Notes under the pieces: generated by a model
The model's database searches: none
Told to the model about the DNA's origin: nothing
Seen by the model: the letters and a program-made list of their open reading frames with translations, nothing else
Origin: Sunxiuqinia elliptica
Lineage (GTDB): Bacteria > Bacteroidota > Bacteroidia > Bacteroidales > Prolixibacteraceae
Reading direction: 5' to 3'
Length of the DNA stretch: 64,000 nucleotides
Assembly (NCBI RefSeq): GCF_900113005.1
Contig: NZ_FONW01000009.1
Coordinates: forward strand, 124,001 to 188,000
Position numbers and translations under genes: made by a program
Part shown: positions 1 through 7,812 of the stretch, in pieces
Layout: every line of letters begins with the position of its first letter
How positions within the stretch are numbered: position 1 is the stretch's first letter

Positions 1-1229
1 TATAGGGATTGAATAAAACTGATAATCTTAGCATACATAAAGTACACCATCACACAGATAAGCAGAAAACCCAAAATAGCCAGGGTATTTTGTAGTTTAC
101 CGTTTTTCAGTTTTCCCATCACCATTTTTCGATTGACAATTAATAGAATACCAATAGCAATAAGAGGAACGGCCAAAATGGATGAGGCCTGCGCCAAAAT
201 TAAGGCGTAAACGACATTCCCTTTGAAAAAAACAGCAATTAGCATTCCCACCAAAAGAATGACTACCGTGAATAACTTTGGCATCTTTTCGTTCATCGAC
301 CGACCGAGCCCCAAGCCATCAGCCAGCAAACCACCCCCCATTACGGCGTTAACCATCAGGGAAGAGAAAGCTGCTGCACACAAGCCAAAGCTAAATATCA
401 CCTTGGCATAGCGTCCAAATAACGATTCCAGTTGTAGAGCCATATCAGCAGCAGAATTAACGACAATTCCAAGTGGATTGAGCACTGCAGCCGAGGTAAT
501 AATCACCAAAGCAGAAATGATTGCCAATAAAGAAATTCCCATATAGGTGTCATTCTGTGCCTTTTTAGCATCCGCAATTTTCCAGCCTTTATCCTGCGCT
601 AAATAGGATTGGTACAGTGCTCCATTCAACACAAAGGTTGTTGCAACAAGCGCGGCCACCACATCCAAATCTCCTAGTGAAAAAGACTTAGGGACAAAGC
701 CTTGAGCGACTTGTCCCATATCCGGACGCGCCAAAATTAGATTGAATAGAAAAGCCAAGATCATAATCATGACCATTCCCATCATGAGCTTCTCCAATAT
801 TTTATACAGGTTACCCGCTCGAAAAACCAGCAACATTCCCAAAGGGGTAAATATAAAAGGCCACACTCGTTCATCAACGCCAGTTATTCCTTCCATGGCA
901 ATCCCAATCCCCAGGTTATTCCCAAACTGAAAGCTTGATGCTGAAAGGAATGCACAAATTCCAATAACCACCGAAAACCATCGCCCATAAGTTACTGCGA
1001 TCTGCTGCAAGATGGATCGCTCGTGTGAAATTCCAAACCGCAAGGACATGGAAGTATAGGCAACCATTGATATGGCAGCCACCACAATCACCCACAAAAA
1101 GGCATAGCCATAAACCGATCCAATTCGGGATGCAACCGTAATACTTCCCGGTCCCAAGGCAGCCGAAGCGACAATAAATCCGGGACCAACCGATCGAATA
1201 ATTTGCTTTACACGTTCACCTATACTCAT
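1..1229 (-). CDS. Nramp-fold transporter, 3' end cut by window edge
   Basis: An ATG at 1229 opens 409 codons that run off the left edge, so the C-terminus is missing. The product is a polytopic membrane protein with the Nramp layout: an N-terminal GPGF stretch followed by the first membrane segment, and repeated glycine-rich helices. The diagnostic metal ligands are absent. Where Nramp proteins have DPGN in helix 1, this one has GPGS (residues 26-29). Where they have MPH in helix 6, it has a FVLNG stretch (about residues 199-203). It is therefore an Nramp-family homologue by overall sequence, but transport of Mn/Fe is doubtful and an organic substrate is possible. It follows the enolase-superfamily gene by 34 bp and looks like the distal gene of PUL 1. 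Confidence 0.75.
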   Translation of the reverse strand, partial: MSIGERVKQIIRSVGPGFIVASAALGPGSITVASRIGSVYGYAFLWVIVVAAISMVAYTSMSLRFGISHERSILQQIAVTYGRWFSVVIGICAFLSASSFQFGNNLGIGIAMEGITGVDERVWPFIFTPLGMLLVFRAGNLYKILEKLMMGMVMIMILAFLFNLILARPDMGQVAQGFVPKSFSLGDLDVVAALVATTFVLNGALYQSYLAQDKGWKIADAKKAQNDTYMGISLLAIISALVIITSAAVLNPLGIVVNSAADMALQLESLFGRYAKVIFSFGLCAAAFSSLMVNAVMGGGLLADGLGLGRSMNEKMPKLFTVVILLVGMLIAVFFKGNVVYALILAQASSILAVPLIAIGILLIVNRKMVMGKLKNGKLQNTLAILGFLLICVMVYFMYAKIISFIQSL

Positions 1230-1263
1230 GGTATCCTTCTATTTTTTTATCTGATTTTTCAGA

Positions 1264-2646
1264 CTATATTTTTCCAAACAAATCATTGTAATGCGTTGGT
1301 AATTTAAAGATACCACCACTGCTTTCGTAAAAATCCGGCCCGGTTGAGAATAAACCATCTCTCACATCACCCAAACGCTGATTGCTTATTGGCAAATAGC
1401 TTTTCATGGTCTTCCAGTTTTTATAATTCTGAGCACCGTTACTTTCGAGTAGCCCCAACCCGTTTAATCCTGGAAAGGTTTTTAGTCTGGCCGCAATGTT
1501 TTTATTCCACTCAACCAAAATGGGGTTTACAGTAAGGTCGGCACAAAAACAAGGAATATTTTGCTCGGTGGCCGCCTTCGCAATTTTCATGGTCATGCTT
1601 AAAGTCTTCGCAATTGGCTTAAGTGCGATTGCCCGATAGCCCATCTTAATTCGGGTTATTGTATCCACATCGGTATGCGCACTCTCGTCGGCAGCCAAAC
1701 GCACAGGAATGTCAGAAACATCAATTTGCAATTCTTCGGGGAAAGGCTCTTCCACAATTGTAATTTGATCAAAGGCTCCAATCTTTTGGGCATGTTCCAG
1801 AAACCGTAAAAAAGTCTCTTTTGACTCATACCGACCATTCGCATCAAAATAATAAGGAAGCTTTCCATTGTATGTATGTGGCGTTCTAACATCTTTCAAA
1901 ACCTCATGGATCGAGCCAAGACGCTCCATATCTTTCTGTAACATTTCTTGCTGCGTGCCAGGCTGACCAAGTTTTATTTTCATAAAGAAATGCCCATCGG
2001 TGACCGTCTGCCTCAACTGCTCAGCAGATGTTCCATAAGCCACCAGCGGAATGGCCGCTACATTCTTGTGCCGTTCAGAAAAAGTTGAACGATATTCTTC
2101 CGGGATCATCTGGTCGAAACTGCTTAGCCCATTCTCCTTTGCATACAGCAACCACAGAGCATTATCTACTGCAACCAAAGCATTTAGAATGAAGGTTTTT
2201 CGAAGATTCGGATTTTTCGTGAGCTTTTTTCCAAAAGCATACACTTCATCTAAAATATCTTCCAGCAATGTTACTGGATCGCTAAAAGACTGCCCTTTAA
2301 TGATTTTCAAAGCCTGTTGAGTAATGGCATACATCAATGCATTTCCTTCATCTTCGGAATGAGCCAGAAAAACCGATTTATCTGACCACAAAACACTTTG
2401 AGTTCCCAGACCAATCACCTGGTTGCCTCCACTTCCTCTAAGGCGAACAGCTATTTGCCAAAGTTCAGAAAGGTAACCTCCCTTAAAGCCAAATGGCTCA
2501 ATAAGCGGTTCCTTCTCAACTAGCGATTCTGTATTTGAGATCCTTATCTTTCGCGAGTTTTGTGCACCACAAGCTGATGTTAAAACCCCAGACATACTCA
2601 AAAGATAAAACATACCAACATCTTTTAAAAAGTTTCGTCTTCTCAT
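1264..2646 (-). CDS. Exported enolase-superfamily enzyme (muconate-lactonising/dipeptide epimerase-like)
   Basis: A 460-residue protein starting with a twin-arginine stretch (RRRNFLK) and a possible lipobox ending at Cys26, so export and perhaps lipid anchoring are predicted. The barrel keeps the catalytic set of the MLE/dipeptide epimerase subgroup: a KxK pair (K223, K225), metal ligands in DAN (D268), EEP (E299) and ADE (D320), and a lysine on the sixth strand (K343, LKP). Family chemistry is abstraction of a proton alpha to a carboxylate, giving racemisation, epimerisation or cycloisomerisation. The substrate cannot be read from sequence. Most family members are cytosolic, so export is notable. 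It lies between a Tat-exported Gfo/Idh gene and the Nramp-like transporter, in the same direction. Confidence 0.8.
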   Translation of the reverse strand: MRRRNFLKDVGMFYLLSMSGVLTSACGAQNSRKIRISNTESLVEKEPLIEPFGFKGGYLSELWQIAVRLRGSGGNQVIGLGTQSVLWSDKSVFLAHSEDEGNALMYAITQQALKIIKGQSFSDPVTLLEDILDEVYAFGKKLTKNPNLRKTFILNALVAVDNALWLLYAKENGLSSFDQMIPEEYRSTFSERHKNVAAIPLVAYGTSAEQLRQTVTDGHFFMKIKLGQPGTQQEMLQKDMERLGSIHEVLKDVRTPHTYNGKLPYYFDANGRYESKETFLRFLEHAQKIGAFDQITIVEEPFPEELQIDVSDIPVRLAADESAHTDVDTITRIKMGYRAIALKPIAKTLSMTMKIAKAATEQNIPCFCADLTVNPILVEWNKNIAARLKTFPGLNGLGLLESNGAQNYKNWKTMKSYLPISNQRLGDVRDGLFSTGPDFYESSGGIFKLPTHYNDLFGKI

Positions 2647-2661
2647 TGGTTACTACTCATT

Positions 2662-2699
2662 TTACTCCAGTTCAACCCCTTGAAACTGAACTGGAGTAA
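2662..2699 (-). other. Intercistronic 13-bp perfect hairpin
   Basis: Arms at 2662-2674 and 2687-2699 are perfectly complementary over 13 bp with a 12-nt loop. It lies between the Gfo/Idh stop and the enolase-superfamily start. No U-tract follows on the minus strand, so it looks more like an mRNA-stability or processing element than a Rho-independent terminator (inference). Confidence 0.6.
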
Positions 2700-2725
2700 G
2701 TGAAGTTTTCATACAAAAAATGAGT

Positions 2726-4144
2726 TTATAAACTCCATGGCTTACGGTACTCATAAGACAATAAATCATTGGCTTCCTCGCAGTTGACTACCCGTTCTTT
2801 CTCGGCATCCCACTTCAATGTTTGCCCAACATGCAAGGAAATTGTGGCCAAATGAGCCATATTGGTTGAGAGGTGTCCTTCTTCGAGTGACACCAAAGGC
2901 ATTTCCCTTGATTTCACACAATCCAAAAAGTTACGAACAATATTGGCCCCAGGATTTGCATAACTTCCATCGGACAATTTGCCGTTACCCACATTCTTAA
3001 CAACATACTCTTCCTCAGCCATCAATTTATCCCAGGTCTGAAATTGTCCTTTGGACGTTGCCACAATCTTATACCCATTGTTTCCTTCAGCGTAGAGTGT
3101 TCCATCAGTCCCTCGCATCTCCAAAAATCCTTGACGAACAAGGCTTCCTGAGCTTGCTTCCAATTGAGTGAAGGTAACGATTGCCCCAGAGGGAAATTCA
3201 AAAATCGTTTGCATCGTATCGGGGATTGTCCGATCATCATCAACAACGTATCTTCCCCCCAAGCTTGTAATCGAAACCGGCGCTTTCTCATTTAATAACC
3301 AACGGATTAAATCCAGCGAATGGACGCCGTTATTCAAAACCTGATTATCGTATTCTTCCCACCAACGAAACATGTAAGGAGCAATATTATACTGATAAGG
3401 TCGGTACGGTTTTGGCCCCAGCCACATATCCCAGTTGAAATCTTTAGGCGGTCTTTCTGGTTTCATTTTCCCGATTCCGCTTGGATACATATTGGACACG
3501 TGATTACTTACGGCAAAGGTGACTTTCCCTATTTTACCAGCCGGAATCTCCTGAGCTAACTTCTGGTAAGTCCCCGATCCTCTTCGGTTTAAACAGACTC
3601 CTGCAACCTGGTTGCTCTTCTCCCAAGCCTTAATAATCGCTCTTCCTTCGTGGATACTTTTCGTCAACGGCTTCTCAACAAGAACATCTTTCCCAGCTTC
3701 AATCGAATGAATGGTTTGAAGGGCATGCCAATGATCCGGTGTGCCAATGTAAACAGCATCAATCGATTTATCCTCTAACAACTGTCGATAATCTAAATAC
3801 CGGTCGACCTTGTTTGGAAAGGCTTCTCCCATTTTCGGAATTTGCCTAGGACGTGTCTCAATGTACCGAGGATCCACTTTAGACCGATCTCGTGTTATGT
3901 AAGGTTCATATACATCGCACAAAGCAGCAACTTCACAGTCCGCTTCGTTCATAAATTCATGCATAACCTGCGTCCCCCGATTTCCAACACCAATAAAGCC
4001 TACCCGGACTTTATCATTGGCTCCTAAAATTCGGGAGTAACTTTTGGCGCTTACTGATTTTGCCCCTAAAGTCAGACCAGCTGCAACCATCCCTGTTTGG
4101 GATAAAAAAGCACGACGACTCGTTTTTTTACTTTCCTTTTCCAT
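2726..4144 (-). CDS. Tat-exported Gfo/Idh/MocA family oxidoreductase
   Basis: A 472-residue protein. The N-terminus carries a twin-arginine signal (SRRAFLS, residues 9-15) and a hydrophobic stretch ending near residue 33, so folded export with bound cofactor is expected. The Rossmann motif GVGNRG is at residues 52-57 and the family signature EKP at 157-159, with the catalytic lysine K158. Such enzymes oxidise or reduce sugars and cyclitols with NAD(P); several exported members act with tightly bound NAD on glycosides. The substrate is unknown. It is one of three Tat-type Gfo/Idh proteins in the two PULs, and sits between the esterase-like gene (174 bp upstream) and the enolase-superfamily gene. 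Confidence 0.88.
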   Translation of the reverse strand: MEKESKKTSRRAFLSQTGMVAAGLTLGAKSVSAKSYSRILGANDKVRVGFIGVGNRGTQVMHEFMNEADCEVAALCDVYEPYITRDRSKVDPRYIETRPRQIPKMGEAFPNKVDRYLDYRQLLEDKSIDAVYIGTPDHWHALQTIHSIEAGKDVLVEKPLTKSIHEGRAIIKAWEKSNQVAGVCLNRRGSGTYQKLAQEIPAGKIGKVTFAVSNHVSNMYPSGIGKMKPERPPKDFNWDMWLGPKPYRPYQYNIAPYMFRWWEEYDNQVLNNGVHSLDLIRWLLNEKAPVSITSLGGRYVVDDDRTIPDTMQTIFEFPSGAIVTFTQLEASSGSLVRQGFLEMRGTDGTLYAEGNNGYKIVATSKGQFQTWDKLMAEEEYVVKNVGNGKLSDGSYANPGANIVRNFLDCVKSREMPLVSLEEGHLSTNMAHLATISLHVGQTLKWDAEKERVVNCEEANDLLSYEYRKPWSL

Positions 4145-4318
4145 TTGATTAGATGTTAGTTAGGTTCATTCAATATTTTTCAATCAAGGGTGCAAGATTC
4201 AAGTTCCGCTTAACAAATCGGAACCCAAACAAACTTACAACTCCTATTTATCTGGCTGGTTTACACCATCATTCAAGTTTTAGGTTTTCCATGAAAAGTT
4301 CGTTCTTCATGATCAGAC

Positions 4319-5500
4319 TTAACGCTTTTTGCCTTTCAGGAAGTGGCTAAAAAACGCATAAATCTGCTCGTTGGATTCTTCGTTTGGAGAATGCTCAGGC
4401 CGGTTTGACATTGCAACCCGATTGGTATAGCCTAATCGTTTATTGATCAGAATCGAATGATTTAAGGCTTTCCATCGCTCCGGTGGATCTTCTGATCCTC
4501 CCGAAACCAAGAAAGGACGAGGTGCCATCAAAGCATGCAAGTCGGTCAAATCATAACCTTCCTCAACCAACTTGGGGTACAATCCTCTGGCTGGATTATC
4601 GGCTGTAATCATTCCTCTTTTTCGCCAAGGCTGAGGATGATAGCCCAAATACCAAGGTTCCCAGTAATTAACCGCCTCACGAGTTTCATCGAAAACAATT
4701 CCAGGATCGGACCAAGCTGCGCAAGCAAACTTTTCATACAGACAGGACGCAAACATCGCCCATTTACCACCGAAAGAATGCCCGACAATTCCAATCCGAC
4801 TTGAATCAACTTCCGGCACTTTGGCCAATACCTGCCAGGCATTGGCCGCCGCATAAGCCAACATCGACAGAGGCTGTACGCTTGCCCTATTGAGATTAGG
4901 ATAATAAAGTGAAAATGTTCGATTGGCAGTAGCCTCAGTTGTTCCCAAAGAAAGTGTGATAAAACCACGCTTTGCTAACTGGATGGCAAAATCGCGATAA
5001 GGCTTTCCTCCAATTCCCACTGCCGTTTCCGGTTCGTAAAAAACGGTAATAACAGCCGCTTTCTTCATGCTTCCCTCAGGAACCAAAAGGTAGCCTTGAG
5101 TCCTTTCTCCCGGGAGCCAATTGAACGCCACTTGATATCGCGTAATACCTTCTGTTTTTACAGAATCCAAAAACTCCAATTGTTGTTCTTTCAATAAATC
5201 AGGCCAAGGCCCCATCATTTGATGCCACCGCCCAAGAATTTCTTCTCGCCGTAGCAACCAATCTTCAGTATTGGCCACCGTATCACCATTGTAAAAACGA
5301 AGCGGTGATTTAAAATCTCCAAATTCATTTTGAAATGCTGCTGGAGGTGAAAACAGCCCGGAAATTTTACTCCAATCCTGCGATGCTTCCTCTTTCAACA
5401 CTTTTTGACCGTCGGCGCCAGACACCCAACTACCAGCTAAAAAAGCGAAACAACTCGCGATTAAAATACGCTTAATGATGTGTTTTCCAGACTGTCTCAT
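4319..5500 (-). CDS. Alpha/beta hydrolase, acetyl-xylan-esterase-like
   Basis: A 393-residue secreted protein counted from the ATG at 5500. A longer frame begins only with a TTG at 5545 and puts 15 charged residues before the signal peptide, so the shorter start is preferred. An N-terminal hydrophobic signal is present. The nucleophile elbow is GHSFGG with Ser242. Candidate acid and base are Asp338 (SGGSED region) and His370 (RPEHSP). This arrangement fits the dienelactone hydrolase/Abhydrolase_7 group, often annotated as acetyl xylan esterase. It is not CE15, which has GCSRNGK at the nucleophile. Within PUL 1 it probably removes an ester substituent from the glycan or aglycone (inference). 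Confidence 0.75.
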   Translation of the reverse strand: MRQSGKHIIKRILIASCFAFLAGSWVSGADGQKVLKEEASQDWSKISGLFSPPAAFQNEFGDFKSPLRFYNGDTVANTEDWLLRREEILGRWHQMMGPWPDLLKEQQLEFLDSVKTEGITRYQVAFNWLPGERTQGYLLVPEGSMKKAAVITVFYEPETAVGIGGKPYRDFAIQLAKRGFITLSLGTTEATANRTFSLYYPNLNRASVQPLSMLAYAAANAWQVLAKVPEVDSSRIGIVGHSFGGKWAMFASCLYEKFACAAWSDPGIVFDETREAVNYWEPWYLGYHPQPWRKRGMITADNPARGLYPKLVEEGYDLTDLHALMAPRPFLVSGGSEDPPERWKALNHSILINKRLGYTNRVAMSNRPEHSPNEESNEQIYAFFSHFLKGKKR

Positions 5501-5584
5501 TTTTCGAATTTCTAATTTATGATAAAGAACAATGATTTCCAACAATTAACACAAACACCCCGAACTCTATAGTTTTTGCATCAA

Positions 5585-6115
5585 TTAGGTGGATAAAACT
5601 TCTTCGTGTTTCACACTTTCCTTTTGCTTCTTCCATAAATTCAAATAACGATCAATTCCAGTAATGTAGCTGGATGGGAAGAACAGCAAAACACTCAGTG
5701 CTGCAATCTCAATCAGGTTCTTATTGACAATCCAGTAACTTCCCTCGGCATGCACTGTTGTAGCTAATCCGGGGAAAGGCGGATACGCCAGGTAATACAT
5801 TGCCAAAAGGATCATGCCAAATATTTTGGCTGGTTTGGATAGCAGTCCAATAAACAGGCTAATTCCGATTAAAATCAGTCCCCACACATTGAGTGTATCC
5901 ACCAGGTTCATCGCAAACTCAGAGTTCGTCATTGATTTGAAAAATGGAGCTAAAACGCCTACTGCTCCATCCAAATAAGACTTTGCCGTCCAATCAGGCG
6001 TGTATAACTTCACTAAACCTTCGTATAAAAAATGCCAACCAATCAGCACTCTTAAAAAAGTCAGAACGAACAACTGCTTGGTTGAATATCTGTTTGTAAT
6101 TTTATCGTTTCCCAT
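5585..6115 (-). CDS. DoxX family membrane protein
   Basis: A 176-residue protein with about four membrane helices. The first begins with the family-typical RVLIGWHFLYEG stretch (about residues 22-33). DoxX relatives include the small subunit of a thiosulfate:quinone oxidoreductase and other proteins linked to membrane electron transfer. It is 24 bp downstream of the 513-residue Gfo/Idh gene and in the same operon. A role in passing electrons from periplasmic sugar oxidation to the quinone pool is possible but is inference only; many DoxX proteins have no known role. Confidence 0.8.
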   Translation of the reverse strand: MGNDKITNRYSTKQLFVLTFLRVLIGWHFLYEGLVKLYTPDWTAKSYLDGAVGVLAPFFKSMTNSEFAMNLVDTLNVWGLILIGISLFIGLLSKPAKIFGMILLAMYYLAYPPFPGLATTVHAEGSYWIVNKNLIEIAALSVLLFFPSSYITGIDRYLNLWKKQKESVKHEEVLST

Positions 6116-6139
6116 TTGTTTCTTCTACCTCTTTTCAAT

Positions 6140-7681
6140 TTATAAAATGATTGCTTTTTCATTCACCGGATCCCATTTTACCGGACGCTTATGCACATAG
6201 GCCAAGTTTGCCAAATTAAAGGTAACGGCTTCTTGAAAACCGATATCAACATGACAACTTGGTTGCCCTTTACCTCGTACCGCATCGATCCATTCTTTGA
6301 GGTGAAGAAATGTTGCATCCACAACTTTTCCATCAATGAGTGTCCGACCATAACCACCTCTGAAATATGATTGAGAGGTTGCTGAAGAAACAGCATCAAT
6401 GCCAGCATAAGGATCGTAGTAATACATGGGGTCCGATGTGTTTATTTTAAGGTCGCTGTATCTTTTCGACTGCCCATCTTTGAATAGTGTGATCGCGCCG
6501 TCAACATCCATCGTAGCTTCTGTTCCCATGATCCGCGATTCCCGGTAAGTGCTGTTTTTCAATGAACAATCGTAAGTCATGGTCAATTTTCGATCGGGGT
6601 AATGAAATATCGCATTCATCACATCAGGCATGTCGCCATGGGTTTTATAGTAATGCTGCCCGCCCATTGCCACCACAGTGTCCGGAATACCAAGATCAAG
6701 CACTTGATTCACACAATCGAATCGATGGGTAAAGTCGTTACCGGTAACACTGGTTCCATAATCGCTGTAGCGCTGCCAACTGAAATACCGTTTTAAATCG
6801 AACTCCGTCCAAGGCGCATTGGCTAAAAACTCTTTCCAATTAATATTATCCCGGTTCCCCAGTTTATGATCAAAGGCATCGTCCCGTATCCAAGCACCAA
6901 AAGTGTTATTTCGATTGGTATAGGTCTGAACCATCGAAACTTCTCCAAGCACCCCTTTTTGATACATTTCGCGTGCAATTTTAAAACTCATTTGTTGCCG
7001 GTTTTGATGGCCGAGCTGAAAAACAATACCTGTTGATTTAACTGTTTTTTTCAGCGCCACAGCCTCTTCAATAGAATGAGTCATCGGTTTTTCCAAGTAC
7101 ACATGCTTCCCTGCTTTTGCTGCCTCAATTGCAATTAAGGCATGCGTGTGGTCGGCAGTTGCAATTATAATGGCATCAATCTCATCACTTTTTACCATTT
7201 CACGATAAGAAGAAAACACCTTCACAGCTTTTGACTTTCGTCGTCCTCCCGGATGAAGTTCATTGGATGAGATTTCAACGGCACGCTTTGTTCTAACGTC
7301 AAACGTATCGCAAACCGCTGCGAACTCAACATTCAGATCTTCTTGATTCAAGAAGTCCAAAAGTGCTTTGGTGGGTTCTCCATTGATTGTATTTTTTTCT
7401 ACAAACTCAGGATGTACAAATCCCAGCGTTTTTAATAATTGTTCTCCTCGCCAGCCATGCCCCACTAATCCGATTCTTAACCGTTTACTTCCTGCACCAG
7501 TTGGAGGTAACAATTTTTGTTTGGGTGCATCAAGCTCTTTTATTTTTAGTGTTTCGTAAATATTCTTTTTCTTCCCTTTTATCTCCTTGCCAATGCTCTT
7601 CTCAAAAAACATGGAAAAATAACCGAGAAATGGCACTGCCACTAATCCTTTTAAAAAATCTCTTCTGAATAGGTTGCTCAT
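6140..7681 (-). CDS. Tat-exported Gfo/Idh/MocA family oxidoreductase (long form)
   Basis: A 513-residue protein, longer than the usual 330-450. The twin-arginine signal FRRDFLK lies at residues 5-11, followed by a hydrophobic stretch. The Rossmann motif is GHGWRG (residues 74-79) and the family signature LEKPM carries K198. The C-terminal half has the beta-sheet domain rich in aromatic residues that forms the substrate site in this family. It is the first enzyme gene after SusD (131 bp) and is followed closely by the DoxX gene (24 bp), which suggests these two act together. The substrate is not identifiable. Confidence 0.87.
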   Translation of the reverse strand: MSNLFRRDFLKGLVAVPFLGYFSMFFEKSIGKEIKGKKKNIYETLKIKELDAPKQKLLPPTGAGSKRLRIGLVGHGWRGEQLLKTLGFVHPEFVEKNTINGEPTKALLDFLNQEDLNVEFAAVCDTFDVRTKRAVEISSNELHPGGRRKSKAVKVFSSYREMVKSDEIDAIIIATADHTHALIAIEAAKAGKHVYLEKPMTHSIEEAVALKKTVKSTGIVFQLGHQNRQQMSFKIAREMYQKGVLGEVSMVQTYTNRNNTFGAWIRDDAFDHKLGNRDNINWKEFLANAPWTEFDLKRYFSWQRYSDYGTSVTGNDFTHRFDCVNQVLDLGIPDTVVAMGGQHYYKTHGDMPDVMNAIFHYPDRKLTMTYDCSLKNSTYRESRIMGTEATMDVDGAITLFKDGQSKRYSDLKINTSDPMYYYDPYAGIDAVSSATSQSYFRGGYGRTLIDGKVVDATFLHLKEWIDAVRGKGQPSCHVDIGFQEAVTFNLANLAYVHKRPVKWDPVNEKAIIL

Positions 7682-7745
7682 AGTTCCGATATGAATAAGG
7701 TTCTGTTCTAATTTTTTCTTTTCGTCTCTTCTCGTTTAAATTGAA

Positions 7746-7779
7746 TTTATAGCCCAATGAAAAACCATCAGGCTATAAA
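7746..7779 (-). other. Hairpin downstream of susD (PUL 1)
   Basis: Nine-bp arms (7746-7754 and 7771-7779) with a 16-nt loop lie just after the SusD stop and before the Gfo/Idh gene. There is no clear U-tract. The position matches the hairpin after the other susD in this window and could lower distal gene expression relative to susCD (inference). Confidence 0.45.
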
Positions 7780-7812
7780 CTCTATTGGTTAATTAGGATG
7801 TGAGAAGATTTA

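Noticed and set aside
4609-4968. 119-codon minus-strand frame inside the esterase-like gene
   Set aside because: Out-of-frame copy of the same coding region; the main frame holds all catalytic motifs.
4319-5500. Assignment of the PUL 1 hydrolase to CE15 glucuronoyl esterases
   Set aside because: The nucleophile motif is GHSFGG, not the GCSRNGK type of CE15.
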